Positions 1 to 6,047 of a DNA stretch of 11,490 bases are shown in pieces. Each line of letters begins with the position of its first letter. Within the stretch, counting starts at the first letter, position 1. Below the pieces are notes generated by a model. It was not told the DNA's origin and ran no database searches. It worked only from the letters and a program-made list of their open reading frames with translations. Source of the DNA: an uncultured Spirochaetaceae bacterium (lineage in GTDB: Bacteria; Spirochaetota; Spirochaetia; Sphaerochaetales; Sphaerochaetaceae); contig CAMKAB010000015.1 in NCBI GenBank assembly GCA_946410375.1, positions 1 to 11,490 on the forward strand, written 5' to 3'. The position numbers were made by a program, and so were the translations under genes.

Positions 1-63
1 TGAAACGATTTTAAAGAAGCGCTCGAATTTGCATTATGAATCGGAAAGTTCATTGAGGTAAGT
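1..63. other. Left-edge flank upstream of the ABC permease
   Basis: Only the tail of whatever lies upstream is visible. A TGA opens the window at 1-3 in one frame, and a second frame stays open from the edge to a TAA at 59-61. I do not recognise either reading as the end of a substrate-binding protein, although such a gene is expected here in a TrpXYZ-type operon. The stretch ends in the ribosome binding site GAGG at 55-58, five bases before the permease ATG. Confidence 0.4.
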
Positions 64-978
64 ATGTCTTTTACTATGTCGTTTTTGAATGCAATGCCCG
101 GAGCCGTTTCTCAAGGACTTATTTGGGGAATTATGGCTTTGGGAGTATATATGACGTTCAGGGTTATGAATGTTGCTGATTTAACGGTGGACGGAAGTAT
201 CGCCACCGGAGGCGCGGCTTGCGTAATGCTGATTCGCGCGGGGGTTAATCCGGTTGCAGCTGTTTTGATTTCCGCCGCTATCGGAGGGGTTGCCGGGCTT
301 GTGACTGCTTTGCTCCACACGAAATGCGGGATTCCCGCAATTCTTTCGGGAATTTTAACGCAGTTGTCCCTGTATTCGGTGAATTTGAGAATCATGGGAG
401 GAAAAGCGAATCAGACAATAAGTGTGGACAGATATCATCTTATTGTGTCGCAAAGGTTTGTGCATGAACTGAGTCTTAGAAATCCTCTTTTTCTGCTCCT
501 CATATTACTTCCGGTGTTGATTATTTTAAAGTATTGTTTTTACGGAACTGAACGCGGATGCGGTCTTCGCGCTACGGGCACGAATCCTAATATGGCCCGG
601 GCGCAAGGAATAAACACGGAGAACGATATCATTCTCGGTTTGATGATTTCAAATGCGCTGGTGGCGGCTTCCGGGGCGATTTTAGCGCAGTATCAGGGTG
701 CGGCCGACGTTAATATGGGACGCGGTGCTATTGTGATCGGTCTCGCGGCTGTTGTTATCGGGGAAGGTTTGTTCAAAAAGGTGTTTTTTAATATGGCTTT
801 CAAGATGGCTGGTGTTGTGATAGGCGGAATTGTGTACTATCTGGTTTTGCAAATTACTCTGCAACTCGGATTGAATACTAATGATTTAAAACTAATTTCT
901 GCGATGATTGTGGCATTGTTTCTTGCCATCCCGTATTGGACTAACAGGAAAAACCGCGGTTCAAAAGACGAGGGGTAA
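64..978 (+). CDS. ABC transporter permease, BPD_transp_2 family (TrpY-like)
   Basis: Inner-membrane permease of an ABC importer in the branched-chain amino acid/ribose permease superfamily (PF02653). The 304-residue protein has about eight hydrophobic segments. The cytoplasmic coupling region near residues 167-183 reads GLRATGTNPNMARAQGI, the usual ATPase-contact loop of this family, and GLAAVVIGE at 226-234 is also typical. The ATG at 64 is preferred over the ATG at 76 because GAGG at 55-58 is correctly spaced from it. An ATPase gene follows after 49 bases on the same strand, so the two are probably one operon. The pair resembles transporters of the TrpXYZ group, whose binding protein belongs to PF04392. 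The tryptophan assignment is inferred from that resemblance and another small ligand is possible. Confidence 0.88.
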   Translation: MSFTMSFLNAMPGAVSQGLIWGIMALGVYMTFRVMNVADLTVDGSIATGGAACVMLIRAGVNPVAAVLISAAIGGVAGLVTALLHTKCGIPAILSGILTQLSLYSVNLRIMGGKANQTISVDRYHLIVSQRFVHELSLRNPLFLLLILLPVLIILKYCFYGTERGCGLRATGTNPNMARAQGINTENDIILGLMISNALVAASGAILAQYQGAADVNMGRGAIVIGLAAVVIGEGLFKKVFFNMAFKMAGVVIGGIVYYLVLQITLQLGLNTNDLKLISAMIVALFLAIPYWTNRKNRGSKDEG

Positions 979-1027
979 GGAATTTTTGTCTGTATGAATG
1001 ATACAACTATGATTGAGGTGATAGAAA

Positions 1028-1834
1028 ATGCTTGAATTGAAAAATATATCAAAAACGTTTAATGCGGGTACGGTGAATGCGAGAACCGCTTTGAATGGCT
1101 TGAATGTGACGTTGGGGGATGGAGATTACGTAACGGTTATCGGCGGCAACGGAGCGGGAAAATCCACAATGCTTAATGCTATTGCGGGAGTTTTTCCGGT
1201 GGATAGCGGAACGATTACTGCATTCGGGCATGATATTACCCGCGAGCCCGAGTACAAAAGAGCTTCTATTTTAGGCCGGGTTTTTCAGGATCCGATGATG
1301 GGAACATGTCCTACGATGCTGATTGAGGAAAACCTTGCGCTTGCGCTTCGCAGAGGAAAAAAAAGGGGAATGAAATGGGGCATTTCAAAGGAGGAACGTG
1401 TTCTTTTCAGAGATATGCTTAAGGACTTGAATCTGGGTCTTGAGAATAGGCTGTCTTCAAAGGTCGGTTTGCTTTCCGGCGGACAAAGACAGGCGCTTAC
1501 GTTGCTGATGGCTGTGATAAAGAAGCCTAAAGTGTTGCTTTTGGATGAGCATACCGCCGCTTTGGATCCTGCAACATCCGCAAAAATTCTGGAAATTTCA
1601 GATAAGGTCGTTAGTGATAACGCTTTAACCACGCTTATGGTTACTCACAATATGAGAGACGCAATCGCTCATGGAAATCGCCTTATTATGATGAATGGCG
1701 GACGGGTTGTTGTTGATGTTAGGGGTGAAGAGAAGAAGCATTTAACAGTTAAGGAACTTATTGATATGTTCGGTTCCGCAAGCGGAAGCGTTGAAGCGAA
1801 CGATGTAATGCTTTTAAGCGGAGAAAACAACTGA
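1028..1834 (+). CDS. ABC transporter ATP-binding protein (TrpZ-like)
   Basis: Cytoplasmic nucleotide-binding subunit that powers the importer whose permease is encoded just upstream. All catalytic motifs are present in order in 268 residues: Walker A GGNGAGKST (39-47), Q-loop VFQDP (85-89), signature LSGGQRQ (149-155), Walker B VLLLDE (169-174) and H-loop His207. The DEHTAALDP wording after Walker B, with His where many ABC proteins have Pro or Ala, matches my memory of the TrpZ/YcjV-type ATPases that partner PF04392 binding proteins. A strong ribosome binding site, GAGGTGAT (1015-1022), stands six bases before the ATG. Nothing indicates damage. The protein is surely an ABC ATPase; the substrate remains inferred. 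Confidence 0.92.
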   Translation: MLELKNISKTFNAGTVNARTALNGLNVTLGDGDYVTVIGGNGAGKSTMLNAIAGVFPVDSGTITAFGHDITREPEYKRASILGRVFQDPMMGTCPTMLIEENLALALRRGKKRGMKWGISKEERVLFRDMLKDLNLGLENRLSSKVGLLSGGQRQALTLLMAVIKKPKVLLLDEHTAALDPATSAKILEISDKVVSDNALTTLMVTHNMRDAIAHGNRLIMMNGGRVVVDVRGEEKKHLTVKELIDMFGSASGSVEANDVMLLSGENN

Positions 1835-1928
1835 AAAACGAGCGATTTTGCCGCCTCTACTCGGCGTCTTGCCGAATAACGCAATAACGCAGAGGTCTTT
1901 GCGAAACGGGCGTTTTGATCGATTATAA

Positions 1929-1944
1929 CCGGCGGTTTCGCCGG
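1929..1944. terminator. Hairpin between convergent genes, possible weak terminator
   Basis: CCGGCG, a four-base GTTT loop and CGCCGG form a perfect 6-bp stem. It lies in the 125-bp gap between the plus-strand transporter operon and the minus-strand redox cassette. A second small stem, TCGGC/GCCGA, is at 1861-1875. Neither has a T-run on either side, so intrinsic termination is not well supported. The position between convergent genes is the main reason for the call. Confidence 0.35.
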
Positions 1945-1959
1945 ATTGAGAGATAATGT

Positions 1960-2877
1960 TTAGTGATGACGGGCTGTTTTGTCTGATCCGGGCTTTACAA
2001 CTTTTATCGCCTGAACAGGGCATTCTTTAACGCATTTTAAACAGCGGATACAGTCCTTTGAATTTATGTCATCTCTGCAATGCACCTGCATGGGACAAAC
2101 GTTTTCGCAACGTGAGCAGTGGACGCATTTTTCGCGGTTCAAATCCAGCTGAATGAGGCTGATTTTATTAAACAGTCCGTATAATGCGCCGAGTGGACAT
2201 ATATATTTGCAGAAAGGTCGGCTGATTTTCACTGATGATACGATAAACAGAACGAGAAGGAGAACTTTCCAGTTAAATAAAGCTCCTGCTGTTCGGCGTA
2301 AATCAGAATTAAAGAGAACGAGTGGTATTCCTCCTTCAGCCGTTCCGGCGGGGCATATGTACTTGCAAAACCATGGCGCTTTCAGGGTGAGAGATGTCCT
2401 TGTAACAAGAGGAAGAAGCACCGCGAAGATAAGCAAAACCGCATATTTTATTCGTTTGAGACCGGCATCTCTTTTGTCTGAAATCGTTATTTTGCGCACC
2501 TTGATTTTATAGAGCGCGTCTTGTAGGAAACCGAAAGGACAGAGAAAACCGCATATGAATCTGCCGAAAATGAGACCGAAGAGGAAAAGAATCCCCGTTA
2601 CGTAGAATAACCCTTTGAACTTTTTTGAAATGAGCGCATTTTGCAAAGACCCTATCGGGCACGAGCCTAATGCGCCGGGGCAGGAATAGCAGTTTAAAAC
2701 AGGAACGCATGCTTTTTTCAGCGGACCCCGGTATATTTTTCCTTTCGTAAATCCCGCAAGATATCCGTTAAAAAGAAACGTGCTGCATAATTGCGTGAGA
2801 GTTCGGAGTGAGATTTTATTCTTTTTTGATGTTTCCGTTTCGTTTTTTTCTGTGTCTTCGCAGCGTGTCTTTGTCAT
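1960..2877 (-). CDS. Polytopic membrane 4Fe-4S protein (NapH/Fer4_5-like)
   Basis: Membrane-bound iron-sulfur electron carrier of 305 residues, presumably passing electrons from the cytoplasm to the neighbouring extracytoplasmic thioredoxin-like protein (inference from context). Visible cysteine clusters are C57/C63/C66/C73 near the N-terminus, CGFLCPFGFLQD (109-120), CKYICPAG (171-178), CKYICPLG (223-230), and two ferredoxin-type clusters at the C-terminus: CVHCSRCENVCP (251-262) and CIRCLKCVKECP (276-287). Hydrophobic segments near 88-108, 143-160 and 203-216 separate them. The layout matches Fer4_5 (PF12801) proteins such as NapH, RdxA/FixG-like polyferredoxins. The ATG at 2877 is the first after an in-frame stop, with only a weak GGGAAAAAG ahead of it. 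It is the last gene of the tlpA cassette, separated by a 244-bp gap. Confidence 0.88.
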   Translation of the reverse strand: MTKTRCEDTEKNETETSKKNKISLRTLTQLCSTFLFNGYLAGFTKGKIYRGPLKKACVPVLNCYSCPGALGSCPIGSLQNALISKKFKGLFYVTGILFLFGLIFGRFICGFLCPFGFLQDALYKIKVRKITISDKRDAGLKRIKYAVLLIFAVLLPLVTRTSLTLKAPWFCKYICPAGTAEGGIPLVLFNSDLRRTAGALFNWKVLLLVLFIVSSVKISRPFCKYICPLGALYGLFNKISLIQLDLNREKCVHCSRCENVCPMQVHCRDDINSKDCIRCLKCVKECPVQAIKVVKPGSDKTARHH

Positions 2878-2952
2878 TTTCTTTTTCCCGTTACTGATTG
2901 CGCAGAAGATCCTCGTCGGACCGGCAAGTTCGCCTATCAGTTATTATTTTTT

Positions 2953-3004
2953 GTTTTACTCATACGTTTTACTCATACGTTTTACTCATACGTTTTACTC
3001 ATAC
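2953..3004. repeat. Four perfect tandem copies of a 13-bp repeat
   Basis: GTTTTACTCATAC is repeated without a mismatch at 2953-2965, 2966-2978, 2979-2991 and 2992-3004. Read on the minus strand, the direction of the flanking genes, each unit is GTATGAGTAAAAC and so contains an ATG. It sits in the 244-bp gap (2878-3121) ahead of the polyferredoxin gene, about 75 bases from its start. All minus-strand frames through it are closed by TGA or TAA, so it is not coding there. Apart from this array the gap is AT-rich; I see no gene in it and no promoter I would defend. Confidence 0.95.
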
Positions 3005-3121
3005 AATATGTTTGAATTCAATATGATTAAATTTAAAATATTTGAATACGGTAAATATGATATAGAACAGGCTTTGAAATGCAGGCGATGTATCGGTTTT
3101 TCGTCTTCGCTTCTGCAAGTC

Positions 3122-3268
3122 TCAGCCTATTCCTATGCACTCCAAGCAAATACGGCTTCCTTTTTGAAAAACGGCTCTCACATCTCCGTTTGCAATTCCA
3201 ACGGCGACAAGTATTATCCCCGCAAAGAGAAAGAGAAAGAAAAGTCTTTTTTTACGGACTGTTTTCAT
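3122..3268 (-). CDS. Small CD1871A-like CXXC-motif protein
   Basis: A 48-residue open frame, too short for most gene callers. It has a basic start (MKTVRKKR), one hydrophobic segment at about 9-26 (LFFLFLFAGIILVAVGIA), and the C-terminal sequence ICLECIGIG with Cys41 and Cys44. That ending and size match what I remember of the CD1871A family CXXC proteins of anaerobes, found beside TlpA-like and 4Fe-4S membrane proteins, exactly the context here. Its ATG overlaps the TGA of the upstream tlpA-like gene as ATGA (3265-3268), which suggests translational coupling. The likely role is a membrane-anchored dithiol helper in electron transfer; no function is proven for the family to my knowledge. Confidence 0.87.
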   Translation of the reverse strand: MKTVRKKRLFFLFLFAGIILVAVGIANGDVRAVFQKGSRICLECIGIG

Positions 3269-3921
3269 AATTGTTTCAAGAGTTCCTGCGTTTTATCCGC
3301 GAAGAATTTTTCAGGATTAGCCGGTGCCCCTACATAATAGAACAACAGATTGCCGTGTTTATCTATGAACAATGTGTCGGGAATCGCCTGCATATCAAAG
3401 AAGCAGGTAAAATTGCCTCCGTCGAAGTAGAGCGGATAGTTTATGCCCAGCGGCCCCAGAATGTCTTGCAATTCTTTCGCTGTCATCCCGTCGTCAAAAC
3501 TTATTCCGATGAGAGCGACTCCTTCCGGCAATTTCGTGTTCAGCGATACAAGACTCGGAATTTCTCTCATGCACGGCGGACACCATGTTGCGAAGCAGTT
3601 CACGATAGTGATGTTATTTTTACTGAATATGTCCTTACCTGATATTGTGTTATTATTCAGGTCCGACAAAGAAATGTGGTGAAACGACTGAGGGCTTTTC
3701 TCCTGCGCGTTGCTTGTTTTCGAGTCTGAATTGTCGGTTTTTAAAGCGGAATCAGACGGGGCTTCCGCTTCTGCAGATGCATTATTCGAGCCGATATCAT
3801 TCTGCGATGAGGTGTTTGTCTCGCCGTTGTTTACGCTTTTCGTTCTGGTATCGGAGCTCTTTGAACACCCGGCAACAAAAAAGAATGTTGAAATTAAAAG
3901 TATTATTAATATTTTCTTCAT
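3265..3921 (-). CDS. TlpA/ResA-like thioredoxin-fold lipoprotein
   Basis: Extracytoplasmic thiol-disulfide oxidoreductase of 218 residues. The N-terminus is a lipoprotein signal peptide with lipobox VAGC, giving Cys19 as the lipidated residue. Residues 20-78 are a Ser/Asn/Glu/Asp-rich linker of low complexity. The redox domain follows, with the active site WCPPC (Cys114, Cys117) in the usual FATWCPPCMREIP context and the expected cis-proline in AIPDTLFID at Pro181. It probably reduces or isomerises protein disulfides outside the membrane, fed by the membrane iron-sulfur protein two genes downstream; CcdA, the usual partner, is not in the window. A strong promoter is placed so close that the transcript may begin at the ATG, and no Shine-Dalgarno site is visible. 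Confidence 0.92.
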   Translation of the reverse strand: MKKILIILLISTFFFVAGCSKSSDTRTKSVNNGETNTSSQNDIGSNNASAEAEAPSDSALKTDNSDSKTSNAQEKSPQSFHHISLSDLNNNTISGKDIFSKNNITIVNCFATWCPPCMREIPSLVSLNTKLPEGVALIGISFDDGMTAKELQDILGPLGINYPLYFDGGNFTCFFDMQAIPDTLFIDKHGNLLFYYVGAPANPEKFFADKTQELLKQL

Positions 3922-3927
3922 ATTTGT

Positions 3928-3956
3928 ATGATACTATTTGTTAAGGTGTTTGTCAA
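3928..3956 (-). promoter_or_regulatory. Sigma70-type promoter of the redox cassette
   Basis: On the minus strand TTGACA (3956-3951) and TATCAT (3933-3928) are separated by exactly 17 bases. Only six bases, acaaat, separate the -10 box from the tlpA-like ATG, which puts the expected transcription start at or within a base or two of 3921, the A of the start codon. The match to consensus is 6/6 and 5/6. Confidence 0.75.
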
Positions 3957-4022
3957 GCCATTATTAATTGATGATGATTGATGAAAAAAATATCGGAATA
4001 GACTTTAACCGGTTTGTAAATA

Positions 4023-4237
4023 TTGACAATAACTTTAATTATATGGTAAAAGAGAAAGGCTTTTGAAAATCCGCATATGGTCGGAGATGATAAAGCAGGG
4101 CAGTGTATGCTGTTTTTATTGCGTATTTTAGCAGATGTACACTCTGAGAGTTCCGGGGTTCTTTTTCTCGGATAACTTGGAAATTTACGGATTTCGGGAG
4201 GGTGTAGCGCTATATACGGAGAGGAGGGTATCATAGG
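4023..4237 (+). promoter_or_regulatory. Upstream region and structured leader of rpsL
   Basis: The 316 bases between the divergent tlpA-like gene and rpsL hold no credible gene. TTGACA at 4023-4028 with TAAAAG 18 bases on (4047-4052), or TTGAAA at 4063-4068 with GATGAT 17 bases on (4086-4091), are possible promoters. Either would leave a 5' leader of roughly 140-180 bases. Within it AGTGTA-TGCT (4102-4111) can pair with AGCA-TACACT (4130-4143, four-base bulge). A weaker stem joins 4144-4149 with 4166-4171. The ribosome binding site GAGGAGG at 4221-4227 is ideal. I do not recognise a known ribosomal-protein leader family. Confidence 0.4.
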
Positions 4238-4612
4238 ATGCCAACGATTAATCAGTTAATCAGAAAAGGTCGTACAGCACCTACCAGCAAGACAAAGTCT
4301 CCTGCATTGGAAGGTTGTCCGCAGAAGCGCGGTGTATGCACGAAAGTTATGACCGTAACCCCGAAGAAGCCGAACTCGGCTTTAAGAAAGGTTGCGCGTG
4401 TTCGCTTGTCAAACGGTATTGAAGTTACTGCTTATATTCCGGGTATCGGACATAATTTGCAGGAGCACAGCGTTGTTTTGATTCGCGGCGGAAGAGTTAA
4501 GGACTTGCCCGGTGTAAGATATCACATTATTCGTGGTTCTAAGGATACGCAGGGTGTAGACGGAAGAAAGAGAAGCCGTTCCAAGTACGGTGCGAAGAAG
4601 CCGAAGGCTTAA
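4238..4612 (+). CDS. rpsL: 30S ribosomal protein S12
   Basis: Universal small-subunit protein at the decoding centre, 124 residues, full length. The hallmark stretches PKKPNSALRKVARVRL, GHNLQEHSVVLIRGGRVKDLPG and SKYGAKKPKA are intact. Both lysines at which streptomycin resistance usually arises, in TPKKPNS and in GRVKDLPG, are the sensitive wild-type residues. GAGGAGG ten bases before the ATG fixes the start. rpsG follows after 15 bases. In most bacteria this gene follows rpoBC and precedes fusA; here it has its own leader and an unrelated redox operon diverges from it. Confidence 0.99.
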   Translation: MPTINQLIRKGRTAPTSKTKSPALEGCPQKRGVCTKVMTVTPKKPNSALRKVARVRLSNGIEVTAYIPGIGHNLQEHSVVLIRGGRVKDLPGVRYHIIRGSKDTQGVDGRKRSRSKYGAKKPKA

Positions 4613-4627
4613 TAGGAGGCAGAAGGT

Positions 4628-5098
4628 ATGTCAAGAAGAACCAGAGCATCGGTGAGAGAAGTTTTACCGGATTCCGTTTACAACAGTGTTGTCGTTGAGA
4701 AGTTTATTAACAGAATGATGCTGGACGGCAAGAAGAGCGTTAGTACTCGTATTTTGTACGATGCGTTTAAGATTATCGGCGAAAAGTCCGGTCAGGAAGC
4801 AATGGATGTTTTCACAAAAGCCTTAGACAATGTGAAGCCGATGATTGAGGTTAAGAGCAAGAGAGTCGGTGGTGCTACATATCAGGTTCCTACCGAAATC
4901 AGAGACGCGCGCAGAGAAGCTCTCGCAATGAGATGGATTATCGCTGCGGCTCGCGGAAGAAGCGGAAAGAGCATGAGCGAAAAGCTCGCTTCCGAAATGC
5001 TTGATGCTTTTAACAGCACCGGTACGGCTTTCAAGAAGAAAGAAGATATGCACAGAATGGCGGAAGCGAATAAGGCGTTTGCCCACATCCGCTTCTAA
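4628..5098 (+). CDS. rpsG: 30S ribosomal protein S7
   Basis: Primary 16S rRNA-binding protein that nucleates assembly of the 30S head, 156 residues, full length. Recognisable stretches include KFINRMMLDGKK near the start, KPMIEVKSKRVGGATYQVP in the middle, RWIIAAARGRSGKSM and the C-terminal HRMAEANKAFAHIRF. It is translated with rpsL: the gap is 15 bases and holds AGGAGG. The following sequence has a GC-rich hairpin with a T-run rather than fusA, so the transcript is probably just these two genes. Confidence 0.99.
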   Translation: MSRRTRASVREVLPDSVYNSVVVEKFINRMMLDGKKSVSTRILYDAFKIIGEKSGQEAMDVFTKALDNVKPMIEVKSKRVGGATYQVPTEIRDARREALAMRWIIAAARGRSGKSMSEKLASEMLDAFNSTGTAFKKKEDMHRMAEANKAFAHIRF

Positions 5099-5140
5099 TT
5101 TGCCGGCGAATATAGACGTCATCTTTGCACAAAATGCGTC

Positions 5141-5174
5141 GGGGGTGTACAAAAGTACTACCCCCTTCTTTTTT
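5141..5174 (+). terminator. Rho-independent terminator of rpsL-rpsG (array unit 1)
   Basis: GGGGGTGTAC (5141-5150), loop AAAA, GTACTACCCCC (5155-5165) form a ten-pair stem with one bulged T, followed by TTCTTTTTT (5166-5174). It begins 42 bases after the rpsG stop and reads correctly for plus-strand termination. Confidence 0.8.
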
Positions 5175-5244
5175 GCGCAAATCTGACATCTCTCTTCGCC
5201 TCAAATTCTTTGTGTTGCAGGCCATCTTCGCGCCTTTTGCACTC

Positions 5245-5267
5245 GTGGCATACAGAAGTATAGCCGC
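5245..5267. other. Array unit 2 hairpin
   Basis: GTGGCATAC, loop AGAA, GTATAGCCGC: nine pairs including one T-G wobble, with a single bulged A at the position where unit 1 has a bulged T. No T-run follows, so it is not a terminator by itself. Confidence 0.7.
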
Positions 5268-5349
5268 TCGTTTAAGGGTGCAAATCTGACCCGCCTCTCC
5301 CACTCAAATTTTCTTAGCGTCATAGGTGCTATTTTTAACAAAATGTGTC

Positions 5350-5384
5350 GGGGGTGTACAGAAGTACTACCCCCTTCTTTTTTT
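5350..5384 (+). terminator. Terminator-like hairpin (array unit 3)
   Basis: The same ten-pair bulged stem as unit 1 with loop AGAA (5350-5374), followed by TTCTTTTTTT to 5384. It would serve as a second, back-up terminator 209 bases after the first. Confidence 0.7.
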
Positions 5385-5455
5385 AGCAAATCTGACATCT
5401 TTCTTTGTCTCAAATGTTTTAAGTGCTATGCAGATGTTTTTTGTCTCCCGTACTC

Positions 5456-5478
5456 GCGGTATACGGGCGTATTACTGC
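5456..5478. other. Array unit 4 hairpin
   Basis: GCGGTATAC, loop GGGC, GTATTACTGC: nine pairs including one G-T wobble, with one bulged T on the 3' arm as in units 1 and 3. No T-run follows. Confidence 0.7.
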
Positions 5479-5520
5479 TCGCTCATACGCATAAATCTGA
5501 CCTGTTTCTCCGCCTTAAAT

Positions 5521-5657
5521 TGAGAATTTGTGAAAAATTTCCTCGGAAACGGGGGATTTTTGCGTACTATAAGCAACGTCTTCAGCCTTTCCGCGCTCGC
5601 GGTATCTTTATTCGGGTGTTTTTCTTGATTATAATATTAAAATATTGCGAGGTTCGT
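5521..5657 (+). promoter_or_regulatory. Degenerate fifth array unit and arsC-like gene upstream region
   Basis: GTCTTCAGCC at 5579-5588 and CGCTCGCGGTAT at 5594-5605 align with the left part of units 2 and 4, but the right arm of the hairpin is lost. A perfect TATAAT is at 5630-5635, 22 bases before the ATG; no convincing -35 box stands 16-18 bases ahead of it. GCGAGG (5647-5652) is the ribosome binding site of the next gene. Confidence 0.5.
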
Positions 5658-6011
5658 ATGGTAAAAGTTTATTGTTATGACAGGTGTTCGACCTGCAAAA
5701 AGGCTCTTTCGTGGTTGGATGAGCATAAAATCGGATATGAGAAACTTGATATAAAAACACAAAATCCAGATGCGGAAACTTTGAAAACGCTTCACGAAAA
5801 GTCCGGTTTGCCGCTGAAACGTTTTTTCAACTCTAGCGGTATGCTCTACAAGGAATTGGAACTTTCCAAGAAATTGCCCGGGATGTCTGAAGAGGAGCAG
5901 TATAACATTCTTTCTACTGACGGGATGTTGGTAAAACGTCCTCTTTTGGTAACGGACAATGAGGTTTTCCCCGGTTTTAACGAAGCGGAATGGGAACGAA
6001 TATTGAAATAA
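5658..6011 (+). CDS. ArsC/Spx-family thioredoxin-fold protein
   Basis: Cytoplasmic protein of 117 residues in the arsenate reductase-like family (PF03960), which includes YffB, Spx and MgsR. It opens with MVKVYCYDRCSTCKKA, giving the CXXC pair Cys10 and Cys13, has the helical insert expected after residue 40, and carries the conserved arginine in LVKRPLLVTD (Arg94). Length matches the family. The sequence before residue 1 in the same frame is open well upstream but comes from the repeat array; the ATG at 5658 with GAGG five bases ahead is the true start. Without a neighbouring arsenic gene, true arsenate reduction is doubtful; a general redox role or an Spx-like RNA polymerase contact is equally possible. 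Confidence 0.88.
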   Translation: MVKVYCYDRCSTCKKALSWLDEHKIGYEKLDIKTQNPDAETLKTLHEKSGLPLKRFFNSSGMLYKELELSKKLPGMSEEEQYNILSTDGMLVKRPLLVTDNEVFPGFNEAEWERILK

Positions 6012-6047
6012 ATTACAGATACCGAAGTAAAGCGTGCGGTCAACATC

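Larger units (their letters stand above)
5115..5520. repeat. Four-unit tandem array, about 105 bp per unit, with covarying bulged hairpin
   Basis: Four related units fill the gap after rpsG. Their hairpins start at 5141, 5245, 5350 and 5456, and the shared word AAATCTGAC starts at 5179, 5282, 5388 and 5493, so the period is 103-106 bp. Units 1 and 3 resemble each other more closely, as do units 2 and 4, which suggests a duplicated dimer of about 210 bp. Each unit reads: outer arm, bulged hairpin with four-base loop, AAATCTGAC, a pyrimidine-rich stretch, then CTCAAAT or CTTAAAT. The stems pair despite different sequence. In units 1 and 2 the flanks also pair as an outer stem (TTTGCAC with GTGCAAA in unit 2; TTTGCACAAAA with TTTTGCGCAAA, one mismatch, in unit 1). 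The period is not a steady multiple of three, which argues against coding. Confidence 0.85.

Noticed and set aside
2780..3337. 185-codon plus-strand open frame
   Set aside because: It overlaps the 48-residue CXXC gene and the ends of both redox genes on the other strand, crosses the 13-bp array, and has no recognisable domain or ribosome binding site.
3953..4234. 93-codon minus-strand frame upstream of rpsL
   Set aside because: No domain, no ribosome binding site, and it covers the rpsL leader and the tlpA promoter.
5031..5413. Minus-strand peptides such as MSDLxKKEGGST within the 105-bp array
   Set aside because: The frame is broken between units (steps of 104-106 bp) and stem changes preserve base pairing, not residues.
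5115..5520. Integron attC array
   Set aside because: Bulged palindromes at a regular step recall attC sites, but there are no cassette genes between them, no integrase, and no GTTRRRY core pairs at the ends.
5343..5657. N-terminal extension of the ArsC-like protein
   Set aside because: The frame is open by chance through array units; the family begins at the ATG at 5658, which has a proper ribosome binding site.
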